A stretch of DNA of 64,000 nucleotides from Candidatus Methylopumilus planktonicus (GCF_000981505.1 NZ_LN827929.1:1054001-1118000); one strand, 5' to 3'. Counted from the first letter of the stretch, positions 53,675 to 63,191 are shown. The notes: generated from the letters alone by a model not told the origin. Made by a program: numbers and translations.

Positions 53675-54565
53675 TTAATATTGAAGATATTTTCGAGGAT
53701 CTAAGGACTCGCCATTCATTCTGATTTCATAATGAAGATGAGGACCTGTCGACCTTCCAGTATTACCTACTAACGCTACAACTTGATTCTTTTTAATGCG
53801 ATCACCTTCTTTAACTAATAATTTAGCCGCATGCGCATATCGTGTTTCAAGCCCAGATCCATGAGAAATTCTTACCATATTGCCATACTCAGGCGTTACT
53901 TCAGCTGATATCACTATACCTGCAGCAGTAGCTTTAATAGGCTGGCCAGCATCTGCACTAAAATCTAATCCTTCATGAAACGCTTTCACACCTAAAAAAG
54001 GGTCCACTCTCCAACCATAACTTGATGAATTAAAAGGTGCGTTGACTGGAGAAGCATTTGGCAAAGTATCTTTAAACACACTTTGTTTTAGATAAATGGC
54101 TTCTAAATTATTGTAGTACTCTTCATGCCTTTCAATATCAAGTGTTAACTTATCAATAAATGACTGAAGTTCGGCTTCGGTAAAATTCTTTTCAGGAACA
54201 AAAGGACCGCCTTGGCCAGATGATTTTATTGGTGCTGGCTTAGGAATTTTTTCATTTGTTTTTAATTTTTCTTTAGCAAAGTCTTGAAGTCTCTGAGATT
54301 GATTATCTATACGCATCAATCGGGCTTGGAGCTCACCAATTTGGGTTGCATAAATATCTAAATTCTTTTGAAAGCTTCCCAAATTAAGGTCAAGCTTCAG
54401 GTTAATTAATGATTTTTTTTCTTCCACGTCGCCGTTATATTTTGAATCAAGCCAGCTAATCCCTTGAATAAACCCAATAAAGCACAGAAATAGTATGGCA
54501 ATAAAAGTTGCTAAATGGACACTTTTTGGCTTTGATGTACTATTTGTTACAAAGATAATTCGCAT
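53675..54565 (-). CDS. M23-family peptidase (MepM/NlpD-like)
   Basis: Membrane-anchored murein peptidase or amidase activator. The 296-residue protein has one N-terminal span (about residues 17-37), a coiled-coil region (about 50-150), and a C-terminal LytM domain: SSYGWRVDPFLGVKAFHEGLDFS with the HxxxD site, GNMVRISHGSGLETRYAHA, and GRSTGPHLHYEIRMNG with HxH. All four zinc/catalytic residues of an active M23 enzyme are present. It is usually found between DUF721 and secA in betaproteobacteria. Confidence 0.88.
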   Translation of the reverse strand: MRIIFVTNSTSKPKSVHLATFIAILFLCFIGFIQGISWLDSKYNGDVEEKKSLINLKLDLNLGSFQKNLDIYATQIGELQARLMRIDNQSQRLQDFAKEKLKTNEKIPKPAPIKSSGQGGPFVPEKNFTEAELQSFIDKLTLDIERHEEYYNNLEAIYLKQSVFKDTLPNASPVNAPFNSSSYGWRVDPFLGVKAFHEGLDFSADAGQPIKATAAGIVISAEVTPEYGNMVRISHGSGLETRYAHAAKLLVKEGDRIKKNQVVALVGNTGRSTGPHLHYEIRMNGESLDPRKYLQY

Positions 54566-54607
54566 TGAAATCTAAAATTTAGCTTAAATAATAGATAATT
54601 ATAACTT

Positions 54608-55051
54608 ATGAAGCCCGTGAACAAGCTTTTGGAAAGTGAAGTATTTTCCTTAATTAGAGAGAAAAATCGCTCTATTTATGGCTATCAAAAGCTATGGTCT
54701 AACAAAGCCCCAAGCAAATTAACCCCTTTATCTCATGTCGGCGGGATTCAAGACGACATTTTGACCATTTACGTTGAAAACAGTGGTATTGCGAGCAAAT
54801 TAAAATTTATTGAGTCCACGCTACTTAAGGACTTGAATGAAGGGATTCAAAAAGAGATACCCTTTGCTAATCCGATTAAATCCTTAAAAATTAAATTAGT
54901 AATTAAAAATTCCAAAGTCACTCCTCCTCGATCTAAAAGCTTTCCTGCTCAAGCTAAATTTGCTTTGGAAAATTTATTAAATAACCTCGAAGATTCACCT
55001 TTAAGACACCGACTGATTAGATTAATTAAACATCATACAAATGCTGACTGA
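54608..55051 (+). CDS. dciA: DUF721/DciA-like protein
   Basis: A 147-residue protein matching the DUF721 family, to which the DnaB helicase loader DciA belongs. The core runs from about residue 30 to 105, with LTPLSHVGGIQDDILTIYVE and a following NSGIASKLKFIE segment; the C-terminal tail has no clear domain. It is divergent from the M23 gene (42-bp gap) and overlaps the next gene by 11 nt. The DciA role is inferred from the family and from the absence of dnaC in this group. Confidence 0.75.
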   Translation: MKPVNKLLESEVFSLIREKNRSIYGYQKLWSNKAPSKLTPLSHVGGIQDDILTIYVENSGIASKLKFIESTLLKDLNEGIQKEIPFANPIKSLKIKLVIKNSKVTPPRSKSFPAQAKFALENLLNNLEDSPLRHRLIRLIKHHTNAD

Positions 55052-55838
55052 AGCAATCATCCTCATCCTTGCTGGAAGCGTCATCGGGACTTTATCAGGA
55101 CTTCTAGGTATTGGCGGGGGCCTTATCATCGTACCTATTCTCACATTTGTCTTAGTCCATTTTCATCAAATTACCTTTGATCAATCGATATTAATGGCCA
55201 TTGGGACATCGCTTGCTTCTATTGTTTTTGCAGGGGGGGTGTCAAGCTTCTATCATACAAAACGAAATAATATGGACTGGTCGATTGCTACTCAATATAT
55301 TCCTGGGGTTTTATTAGGTTCAACGATGATGGCTTTTGTTATACCCCATTTAAATATCGCATTCATTAAACATGCTTTTATTGTCTATACTTTTCTTGCT
55401 GCCTATGAGATTTTAAAGGCACCTACAATCAAAAGTGTTGTTCAATTACCAGCAGTTTTTTTTGCTAATATTTATGGATTTGCCATCGCTTCTATCTCGA
55501 CCGTTATTGGAATTGGGGGTGGAACAATGTTTGTCCCTTATTTTATTTATCATAAAGTTAAACCGCGACTTGCGGTCGGACTCTCAAGCTCATTAGGAAT
55601 ATTTATTGGCTTAGGCGCTTCATTCGGATTTATCAAAAATGGCTTACATGTCAGTCAACTCCCTCAATTTAGTATCGGTTACATCTATCTACCTGGGCTT
55701 ATATTGATAACATCCTCAAGTCTCATTTTTGCTAGATTGGCAACAAAATGGATTCATCAAATTTCTGTTTTGTCATTAAAAAAAATATTTGCTTGTTTAT
55801 TATTTTTAATCGGCTTGTCAATGCTTTTCGCAGGATAA
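55041..55838 (+). CDS. TauE/SafE family membrane transporter
   Basis: A 265-residue polytopic protein with about eight spans and two homologous halves, each opening with a Gly-rich motif: LLGIGGGLIIVPIL near residue 24 and TVIGIGGGTMFVPYF near residue 157. This is the TauE/SafE/DUF81 family, whose members export sulfite, sulfoacetate or related organic anions. The substrate is unknown. It starts within dciA (11-nt overlap). Confidence 0.87.
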   Translation: MLTEAIILILAGSVIGTLSGLLGIGGGLIIVPILTFVLVHFHQITFDQSILMAIGTSLASIVFAGGVSSFYHTKRNNMDWSIATQYIPGVLLGSTMMAFVIPHLNIAFIKHAFIVYTFLAAYEILKAPTIKSVVQLPAVFFANIYGFAIASISTVIGIGGGTMFVPYFIYHKVKPRLAVGLSSSLGIFIGLGASFGFIKNGLHVSQLPQFSIGYIYLPGLILITSSSLIFARLATKWIHQISVLSLKKIFACLLFLIGLSMLFAG

Positions 55839-55863
55839 TTTGTAATTAAAATATGTAGTTTTC

Positions 55864-55891
55864 TAGTCACAAAGTTATTGAATGTGATAAT
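55864..55891 (+). promoter_or_regulatory. Candidate promoter of hppA
   Basis: TAGTCA at 55864-55869 and GATAAT at 55886-55891 are 16 nt apart, and TGTGATAAT gives an extended -10. The hppA ATG is 48 nt downstream, with AGGAG just before it. Confidence 0.45.
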
Positions 55892-55939
55892 TTATTACAT
55901 AAGTTTTTCATTTTAAGATTTCAAAATTTAGGAGCATGT

Positions 55940-57964
55940 ATGTCAGAACTTAACCTTATTATTGGCGCAGCGCTATTGGCAATTCTTTATGGTGCAGTGA
56001 TGAGCGCTTGGATATTTAAACTACCTGCTGGCAATGCAAAAATGCAAGAAATTGCCCTTGCTATCCAAGAAGGGGCAAAAGCCTACCTCACAAGACAATA
56101 CAAAGCGATATCGATCGTAGGTGTGGTGCTAGCCATTTTAATTGGTTTGTTTATATCCAAAGATACTGCGATAGGGTTTGTCGTTGGTGCTTTTCTATCC
56201 GGCGCTTGCGGTTTTATTGGTATGAATGTCTCAGTGAAAGCTAATGTTAGAACTGCACAAGCTGCTACAAAAGGCATCGTTCCAGCACTTGATGTAGCTT
56301 TTAAAGGTGGGGCTATTACAGGTTTATTAGTGGTTGGACTTGGGCTTCTTGGTGTCACCGGGTTTTATATGTATCTAGGTGGAGCTGATGCAACTGATTT
56401 AAATCCTCTTATTGGGCTCGCTTTTGGTTCCTCACTTATTTCAATTTTTGCCCGTTTAGGCGGTGGTATCTTTACTAAGGGGGCGGATGTAGGTGCCGAC
56501 TTAGTAGGTAAAGTTGAGGCTGGTATTCCAGAAGATGACCCAAGAAATCCTGCTGTGATTGCAGATAACGTCGGTGATAATGTTGGTGATTGCGCAGGTA
56601 TGGCAGCAGACTTATTTGAAACCTATGCGGTAACTTTAATTGCAACTATGCTCCTTGGTGGGCTAGTTATTACAAATAATGGTGCAAGCGGAATTATTTA
56701 TCCACTTCTATTAGGTGCGTCATCTATCGTAACATCGATTGTTGGATGTTTCTTTGTAAGAGCTACACCTAAAATGAAAAATGTAATGCCTGCTTTATAT
56801 AAAGGCCTCATCGTAGCCGGCGGACTTTCACTTATAGCTTTCTACTATGTAACAAACTTTGTATTTCCTGAAGGCGTTTCAATCCAAAATGTAAACGTTT
56901 CCTCTATGGCTTTATTCCAAGCATGTATCGTAGGCCTTGTATTAACAGCAGCCTTGGTATGGATTACGGAATATTATACGGGTACAGATTATGAGCCTGT
57001 AAGGCACGTTGCGCGTGCTTCCAAAACAGGTCACGCAACAAACATTATTGCTGGCATTGGCATTTCAATGAAATCAACAGCCTTGCCTGTAATATCTGTT
57101 TGTATTGCAATTTTCGTATCTCATCATCTTGCAGGTCTTTATGGTATTGCAGTTGCGGCTACATCGATGTTAAGTATGGCTGGCATTATTGTCGCATTAG
57201 ATGCTTATGGTCCAATTACCGATAATGCAGGCGGCATTGCTGAAATGGCTGGATTACCTAAGAGCGTTCGTGATGTAACTGATCCATTAGATGCAGTTGG
57301 AAATACAACTAAAGCAGTCACTAAAGGTTATGCGATTGGATCAGCCGGCCTTGCAGCGCTTGTTCTTTTTGCAGACTACACACATAAACTAGAGTCTGTC
57401 GGTATTGCAACCACATTTGATCTAAGTGACCCACTAGTTATTATTGGATTAATTATTGGTGGTCTTATTCCTTACCTTTTTGCTGCGATGGCCATGGAAG
57501 CTGTTGGAAGAGCTGCAGGTGCGGTGGTTGAAGAAGTAAGACGTCAATTCAAAACTATCAAAGGTATTATGACTGGTAAAGGCAAACCTGATTATGCTCG
57601 CGCCGTTGATATGCTAACGACAGCAGCTATTAAAGAAATGATCGTGCCTTCATTGCTTCCTGTTGCAGTTCCAATTATTGTGGGCTTAACTTTAGGACCT
57701 AAAGCATTAGGCGGTCTTCTTATGGGAACGATTGTTACCGGTTTATTTGTAGCTATCTCAATGTGCACAGGTGGTGGTGCTTGGGATAATGCAAAAAAAT
57801 ATATTGAAGATGGTAATCATGGCGGTAAAGGTTCAGAAGCGCACAAAGCAGCTATCACAGGAGACACTGTAGGTGATCCTTACAAAGATACTGCTGGCCC
57901 TGCTATTAACCCGCTTATTAAAATTATTAATATTGTGGCTCTTCTCATCGTGCCACTTCTTTAA
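55940..57964 (+). CDS. hppA: Membrane-bound proton-translocating pyrophosphatase
   Basis: Hydrolyses PPi and pumps H+ across the inner membrane, recovering energy from biosynthesis. The 674-residue protein has about 16 spans. Motifs: GGIFTKGADVGADLVGKVEA near residue 175, DDPRNPAVIADNVGDNVGDCAGMAAD, and GGAWDNAKKYIEDG near the C-terminus. The GNTTKA motif has Lys at position 458, the signature of K+-independent H+-PPases (K+-dependent forms have Ala). AGGAG precedes the ATG. A strong terminator follows. Confidence 0.96.
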   Translation: MSELNLIIGAALLAILYGAVMSAWIFKLPAGNAKMQEIALAIQEGAKAYLTRQYKAISIVGVVLAILIGLFISKDTAIGFVVGAFLSGACGFIGMNVSVKANVRTAQAATKGIVPALDVAFKGGAITGLLVVGLGLLGVTGFYMYLGGADATDLNPLIGLAFGSSLISIFARLGGGIFTKGADVGADLVGKVEAGIPEDDPRNPAVIADNVGDNVGDCAGMAADLFETYAVTLIATMLLGGLVITNNGASGIIYPLLLGASSIVTSIVGCFFVRATPKMKNVMPALYKGLIVAGGLSLIAFYYVTNFVFPEGVSIQNVNVSSMALFQACIVGLVLTAALVWITEYYTGTDYEPVRHVARASKTGHATNIIAGIGISMKSTALPVISVCIAIFVSHHLAGLYGIAVAATSMLSMAGIIVALDAYGPITDNAGGIAEMAGLPKSVRDVTDPLDAVGNTTKAVTKGYAIGSAGLAALVLFADYTHKLESVGIATTFDLSDPLVIIGLIIGGLIPYLFAAMAMEAVGRAAGAVVEEVRRQFKTIKGIMTGKGKPDYARAVDMLTTAAIKEMIVPSLLPVAVPIIVGLTLGPKALGGLLMGTIVTGLFVAISMCTGGGAWDNAKKYIEDGNHGGKGSEAHKAAITGDTVGDPYKDTAGPAINPLIKIINIVALLIVPLL

Positions 57965-57973
57965 TTGATGAAT

Positions 57974-58006
57974 AAAAAAAGGCGCCTTGATTAAGGCGCC
58001 TTTTTT
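57974..58006. terminator. Bidirectional intrinsic terminator
   Basis: GGCGCCTT (57981-57988) pairs with AAGGCGCC (57993-58000) around a GATT loop, flanked by seven A before and six T after. It ends hppA on the + strand and the tkt-gap-pgk-purC block on the minus strand. Confidence 0.95.
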
Positions 58007-58023
58007 ATTTTATTTAATTTAAT

Positions 58024-58923
58024 TTACTTTTTAATGTCTTGACCTGTAAGTTTTTTAAAGGCTTCCAAATATTTTTCACTTGTTTTTCTAATCACATCTT
58101 CTGGTAATGAAGGCGGCGGTGGCGTTTTATTCCATCCACTATTTTCTAGCCAGTCTCTAATAAATTGCTTATCAAAGCTTGGTTGCGAGGCCCCTTCATG
58201 ATATTGATCTAGTGGCCAAAACCGAGAAGAGTCTGGCGTTAATATTTCATCAATAAGTACTAAATGATTTTCATCATCTAAACCGAATTCAAATTTAGTA
58301 TCTGCAATAATAATGCCCTTTGTGAGAGCAAAAGTTGAAGCTTCTTGGTATAGCTTAATACTAATTTCTTTAATGCTGGATGCAACATCTTTGCCGACGC
58401 GAGCTTCACATTCTTCATATGAAATATTTTCATCGTGCCTGCCAACTGCCTCTTTACTCGAAGGTGTAAATATAGGCTCACTTAATTTTGCAGACTCTTT
58501 TAAACCTTGTGGAAGTTTTATGCCACATAGTGATTGTGTTTTTTGATAATCTTTCCAGCCACTGCCTGATAAATAACCTCGAACAATTGCTTCAATAGGT
58601 AAGGCCTTTAATTTTCTTGCGACAATGGCACGATTTTTTACCTGAATTACTTCATTTTCAGCTACAACGCTTTCTGGTGAAATTCCAGACAAATGATTGG
58701 CGACTACAAAGGAAAGCTTATTAAACCAAAAGTCAGCCATTTGCGTCAGAACAAAGCCCTTAAATGGAATAGGCTCTGCCATCACAACGTCAAACGCAGA
58801 TAATCGATCTGTTGTAACAATCAATAGATGTTTATCATCAATCGCATAAATATCTCTCACTTTTCCTTTATGAAGCAAAGGAAGACTCTTAATTGATGTT
58901 GCTATTAATTGATTTTCGGCCAT
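58024..58923 (-). CDS. purC: Phosphoribosylaminoimidazole-succinocarboxamide synthase
   Basis: SAICAR synthetase of purine synthesis. The 299-residue protein shows LLHKGKVRDIYAID at the N-terminus, RLSAFDVVMAEPIPFKG, EAIVRGYLSGSGWKDY, IADTKFEFGLD and LIDEILTPDSSRFWP. This is the stand-alone, eukaryote-like longer type. The start directly abuts the pgk stop, so it is the last gene of the minus-strand block. Confidence 0.97.
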   Translation of the reverse strand: MAENQLIATSIKSLPLLHKGKVRDIYAIDDKHLLIVTTDRLSAFDVVMAEPIPFKGFVLTQMADFWFNKLSFVVANHLSGISPESVVAENEVIQVKNRAIVARKLKALPIEAIVRGYLSGSGWKDYQKTQSLCGIKLPQGLKESAKLSEPIFTPSSKEAVGRHDENISYEECEARVGKDVASSIKEISIKLYQEASTFALTKGIIIADTKFEFGLDDENHLVLIDEILTPDSSRFWPLDQYHEGASQPSFDKQFIRDWLENSGWNKTPPPPSLPEDVIRKTSEKYLEAFKKLTGQDIKK

Positions 58924-60099
58924 TTAAAATCTTCTTTCTAGGATTTCAATTGCAGGAAGTTTTTTTCCTTCTGCAAACTCTAGAAATGCACCACCTGCAG
59001 TTGAGACGTATGAAATATCATTTGCAACATTAAATTTTTCAATCGCAGCAATAGTGTCGCCGCCTCCTGCCAATGAAAATGCAGACGCATCTGCAATTGC
59101 TTTCGTCATTGTTTCAGTGCCTTTTGCGAACTGATCAAACTCAAATACACCGATGGGACCGTTCCAAATAATAGTTTTAGCATTGTGAATACATTTCACA
59201 ATTTCATCCACCGAGTCCTTGCCTAGATCAAAGATCATGTCATCTTGGCTGACGTCTTTAATATTCTTTGTTATCGCTCTTTCATTTGCATCTAATTTTT
59301 TACCACAAACTACATCTGAAATAACAGGTAAAGATGCGCCTCGCTTAGATAGTTTATCTATAATTTTTTTTGCTGCAGGGACTAACTCTTCTTCATACAT
59401 AGAGCTACCTACTTCAAAACCCATTGCCTTGATGAAAGTATTTGCAATTCCGCCACCAACAATAAGCTGATCAACTTTGTCAGACAATGTATCTAATATA
59501 CTTAACTTAGATGAAACTTTGCTACCACCTACAATAGCAATCATAGGTCTTGAAGGATTTAGTAAGGCTTTTTCAAGAGCCTCTAGCTCAGCCAAAAATA
59601 AAATACCTGCACATGCAATATCTATGTATTCCGCAATACCATAGGTTGATGCCTCTTTGCGATGCGCCGTTCCGAATGCATCCATGACAAAAATATCTGC
59701 GAGTGAAGCATATTTTTTTGCTAAAACTTCTTCATTACGTTTTTCACCAATATTAAATCTACAATTCTCTAAAACTATTAGTTGGCCTGGAGTTATATCA
59801 AAGGGCTTACTATCCCAATCCGAAACAAGGCGTACAGGATAATCAAGATGATTTTTTAGGAACTCTACTACGAGTTTTAATGAGTCATTGTCATTAAATT
59901 TTCCTTCTTCAGGTCTGCCTAAATGAGACGTCACCATAACACTGGCACCTTTTTGAAGGGCAAAGGTAATACTCGGAATGGAAGCTAGAATTCTTTTAGG
60001 AGAAGTAATTTTTCCATCTTGAATAGGGACATTTAAGTCAGAGCGAATAAAAACTCTTTTATCTTTAAGATTTAAATCGACTAGTCTTTTGATGTTCAT
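58924..60099 (-). CDS. pgk: Phosphoglycerate kinase
   Basis: Interconverts 1,3-bisphosphoglycerate and 3-phosphoglycerate in glycolysis/gluconeogenesis. The 391-residue protein has VFIRSDLNVPIQDGKI at residues 15-30, TSHLGRPEEG, LENCRFNIGEKRNEE, MDAFGTAHRKEAST and the C-terminal GGGDTIAAIEKF nucleotide site. It lies 10 nt after gap and touches purC. No fba or pyk gene is inserted between pgk and purC. Confidence 0.97.
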   Translation of the reverse strand: MNIKRLVDLNLKDKRVFIRSDLNVPIQDGKITSPKRILASIPSITFALQKGASVMVTSHLGRPEEGKFNDNDSLKLVVEFLKNHLDYPVRLVSDWDSKPFDITPGQLIVLENCRFNIGEKRNEEVLAKKYASLADIFVMDAFGTAHRKEASTYGIAEYIDIACAGILFLAELEALEKALLNPSRPMIAIVGGSKVSSKLSILDTLSDKVDQLIVGGGIANTFIKAMGFEVGSSMYEEELVPAAKKIIDKLSKRGASLPVISDVVCGKKLDANERAITKNIKDVSQDDMIFDLGKDSVDEIVKCIHNAKTIIWNGPIGVFEFDQFAKGTETMTKAIADASAFSLAGGGDTIAAIEKFNVANDISYVSTAGGAFLEFAEGKKLPAIEILERRF

Positions 60100-60109
60100 T
60101 AATCAAATA

Positions 60110-61129
60110 TTATTTGGCAGCTATCATAGCTAAAGCTGTATCAATCATGCGACAGCTAAAACCCCACTCATTGTCATACCAGCCAAAAACTTTTACGAGT
60201 AATCCGTCTTCACTTACTTTAGTGAGATTAGCATCAAAATGAGATGAAGCTTCTGTATGATTAAAATCAACGGATACCAAAGGCTCATCATTGTAAATTA
60301 ATATGCCTTTTAATATACCTTGGTTAGCCGCTTCTTTCATAATGCGATTTACTTCTTCTTTTGTTGTTGCTTTTTTAGGGGTAAAAGTAAGCTCTACTAA
60401 TGATACATTTAATGTTGGCACTCTAATCGCAATACCATCAAGTTTACCTTTTAATTCAGGTATCACTAATGCAACACTCTCTGCAGCACCTGTTTTGGTG
60501 GGAATCATAGAAACTCCAGCAGAGCGAGCTCTTCTAAGATCTTTATGTTGATTGTCGTTTAAATATTGATCGTTTGTATATGAGTGGATGGTTGTCATAA
60601 GTCCTGTGACAATTCCTAGTTTTTCATGCAATGGTTTTACCATTGGCGCCAGACCATGCGTTGTGCAAGAAGCATTAGAGACAATAAGGTCAGAAGCTTT
60701 TAAAGTTTGATGATTTACGCCGTAAACAATAGTAGCATCGACATCCTTATCCCCCGGTGAAGAAATCAATACTTTCTTAGCGCCTTGTTTCACATGTATG
60801 ATCGATTTTTCTTTGCTAGTAAAAGCACCGGTGCATTCCATGACTACGTCTACATTTAATTTACCCCAAGGCAAGCCCTCAGGATTTCTTGTGCTATAAA
60901 ATTTGATAATATCGCCATTGATAATAATTTCATGATCATTCGTTTTGATATCAGCATTAAATTTTCCATGCGCGCTATCGTATTTTAACAAATGTGCATT
61001 AGATGCTGCATCACCGCGACTAGCATTAATGGCAACTACTTTAATATCCTGATGATTTAATTCGTAAATCGCTCTTAATATTAAACGCCCTATTCTTCCA
61101 AATCCTGTGATTGCTATCTTAACTGCCAT
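60110..61129 (-). CDS. gap: Glyceraldehyde-3-phosphate dehydrogenase
   Basis: Phosphorylating GAPDH, 339 residues with the ATG at 61129 (AAAGGAAA just upstream); an earlier in-frame ATG at 61159 would add ten residues from inside a terminator hairpin and is unlikely. Rossmann motif TGFGRIGRLI, catalytic Cys155 and His182 are present. Two deviations: the usual Asp after the second strand (VNDL in NAD enzymes) is Ala36 in VAINASRG, and the active-site loop reads SCTTHGLAP where SCTTNCLAP is standard. The first suggests NADP acceptance (inference by analogy with Bacillus GapB). Confidence 0.95.
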   Translation of the reverse strand: MAVKIAITGFGRIGRLILRAIYELNHQDIKVVAINASRGDAASNAHLLKYDSAHGKFNADIKTNDHEIIINGDIIKFYSTRNPEGLPWGKLNVDVVMECTGAFTSKEKSIIHVKQGAKKVLISSPGDKDVDATIVYGVNHQTLKASDLIVSNASCTTHGLAPMVKPLHEKLGIVTGLMTTIHSYTNDQYLNDNQHKDLRRARSAGVSMIPTKTGAAESVALVIPELKGKLDGIAIRVPTLNVSLVELTFTPKKATTKEEVNRIMKEAANQGILKGILIYNDEPLVSVDFNHTEASSHFDANLTKVSEDGLLVKVFGWYDNEWGFSCRMIDTALAMIAAK

Positions 61130-61145
61130 AAAGATTTCCTTTGGT

Positions 61146-61180
61146 AAAAAATAAGGCATCTCAAGTTTGAGATGCCTTAT
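61146..61180 (-). terminator. Terminator-like hairpin between tkt and gap
   Basis: A 12-bp stem (61151-61162 with 61169-61180; ATAAGGCATCTC and its complement) with a 6-nt loop is followed on the minus strand by six T. It lies 20 nt after the tkt stop and its T-run ends about 16 nt before the gap ATG. It has every mark of an intrinsic terminator for tkt, yet leaves little room for a separate gap promoter. Confidence 0.85.
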
Positions 61181-61199
61181 TAAACTTACTCAATAAAAA

Positions 61200-63191
61200 T
61201 TACAGAATTGATTTAACAGTTGAAACGACATTTTCTACTGTAAATCCAAAGTGTTTAAATAATGCGCCACCAGGTGCTGACTCACCAAATGTATCAATAC
61301 CAACAGCTGCGCCATCTAGACCAATATACTTTCTCCAGAAATCGGTAATACCGGCTTCAATCGATACACGTTTTACACCTTTAGTTAATACGCTATCTTT
61401 ATATGCCTGATCTTGACGATCAAATACATTTGTTGATGGCATAGAAACAATACGCGCTTTAATATTTTGCTCTTTTAGTGCGACTTGTGACTTCAATGCA
61501 AGATCGACTTCTGAGCCAGTTGCTATCAGAATGACATCTGCCTTACCGCCTTCCGCTTCTGCTAATACATAAGCACCCTTGCGAATTAAATCAATTTGCG
61601 CATCAGTTCTTTTTGTAAATGAAGTATTTTGTCGGCTTAAAACTAAGCTCGTTGGGTTGTGGATACTTTCAACAGCAACTACCCATGCTACTGCTGTTTC
61701 AGTTGAGTCTGCTGGTCTCCATACATCCATTCTAGGAATGTAACGAAGGCCTGATGTAGTTTCGATCGGTTGATGTGTTGGGCCATCTTCGCCTTGACCA
61801 ATTGAGTCATGTGTTAAAACATAGATTACCCTCTGTTTCATAAGCGCTGCCATTCTCATACCATTCTTCATGTAATCTGTGAATATGTGGAAAGTGCCGC
61901 CGAATGGAAGCACGCCACCATGAAGCGCCATACCATTCATAATAGCTGCCATACCAAACTCACGTACACCATAAGAAATATAATTACCTGGTGTTTTGCC
62001 GCTTACGTGTTGGAATGACGAACAGCTTGTTAAGTTAGATCCTGTTAAGTCTGCTGAACCACCCACAAATTCTGGCAATATTGGCGCCAGCGCAGCAATA
62101 GCGTTTTGTGAAGCTTTACGTGTCGCTAATACTTCACCTTTTTCATTTACTGATTTAATCATGGCATCAGTGGATGCCTTCCAATTTTTTGGAAGATCAC
62201 CCTTCATACGACGTTTAAATTCAGCGGCTAAATCTGGGAATTCTTTTTCATAAGCTGCGAATTTATCGTTCCATTCTGCTTCAGCTTTAGCGCCTTTATC
62301 TTTACCGCTCCATCCTGCATATACGTCTTCAGGAATTACAAAAGGATCGTGCTTCCAACCAATAGCTTCTCTTGTAGCAGCTACTTCAGCATCACCTAAT
62401 GCTGACCCATGACAATCATGCGATCCAGATTTGTTAGGCGAGCCTTTACCGATAATAGTTTTACAACAAATTAATGATGGTTTATCTGTGATTTTCTTGG
62501 CCGCTTCAACTGCTTTGTTAATAGCTTCAAAATCATGGCCATCTACATTTGGAATTACATGCCAACCATAGGATTCAAACCGTTTAGCTGTATCGTCTGT
62601 ATACCAACCTTCGATATGACCATCGATAGAAATACCGTTGTCATCCCAGAATGCAATTAAATTTCCAAGGCCCCATGTGCCTGCAAGAGCAGAAGCTTCA
62701 TGAGAAACACCTTCCATCATGCAACCGTCACCCAAAAATACATATGTATGATGATCTACAATTTTATGATTAGGTTTATTAAATTGGTTAGCGAGTAATT
62801 TTTCTGCCATTGCAAAACCTACTGCATTACTTATGCCCTGACCTAAAGGTCCTGTGGTTGTTTCTACGCCTGGTGCATAACCGTATTCGGGGTGACCTGC
62901 ACATTTAGAATGAAGTTGACGGAATGTTTTGATTTCGTCCATCGGCAAATCGTAACCTGTGAGATGAAGCAATGAATAAATCAACATCGATCCATGGCCA
63001 TTTGAAAGAATAAAACGATCACGATTAGCCCAGTTTGGATTAGAAGGGTTATGTTGTAAATGATGATTCCATAAAACCTCAGCAATTTCAGCCATTCCCA
63101 TAGGTGCGCCTGGGTGTCCTGAGTTTGCTTTTTGAACTGCATCCATTGATAACGCACGAATCGCGTTAGCTAAATCTTGACGTGTTGCCAT
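61200..63191 (-). CDS. tkt: Transketolase
   Basis: Thiamine-diphosphate enzyme of the pentose phosphate pathway; in RuMP-cycle methylotrophs it also rearranges sugars to regenerate ribulose-5-phosphate. The 663-residue protein starts with SMDAVQKANSGHPGAPMGMA, has the ThDP motif GDGCMMEGVSHEA with WDDNGISIDG, the Glu of REFGMAAIMNG near residue 410, and THDSIGQGEDGPTHQP. GGGAGG precedes the ATG. A terminator hairpin follows before gap. Confidence 0.97.
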   Translation of the reverse strand: MATRQDLANAIRALSMDAVQKANSGHPGAPMGMAEIAEVLWNHHLQHNPSNPNWANRDRFILSNGHGSMLIYSLLHLTGYDLPMDEIKTFRQLHSKCAGHPEYGYAPGVETTTGPLGQGISNAVGFAMAEKLLANQFNKPNHKIVDHHTYVFLGDGCMMEGVSHEASALAGTWGLGNLIAFWDDNGISIDGHIEGWYTDDTAKRFESYGWHVIPNVDGHDFEAINKAVEAAKKITDKPSLICCKTIIGKGSPNKSGSHDCHGSALGDAEVAATREAIGWKHDPFVIPEDVYAGWSGKDKGAKAEAEWNDKFAAYEKEFPDLAAEFKRRMKGDLPKNWKASTDAMIKSVNEKGEVLATRKASQNAIAALAPILPEFVGGSADLTGSNLTSCSSFQHVSGKTPGNYISYGVREFGMAAIMNGMALHGGVLPFGGTFHIFTDYMKNGMRMAALMKQRVIYVLTHDSIGQGEDGPTHQPIETTSGLRYIPRMDVWRPADSTETAVAWVVAVESIHNPTSLVLSRQNTSFTKRTDAQIDLIRKGAYVLAEAEGGKADVILIATGSEVDLALKSQVALKEQNIKARIVSMPSTNVFDRQDQAYKDSVLTKGVKRVSIEAGITDFWRKYIGLDGAAVGIDTFGESAPGGALFKHFGFTVENVVSTVKSIL

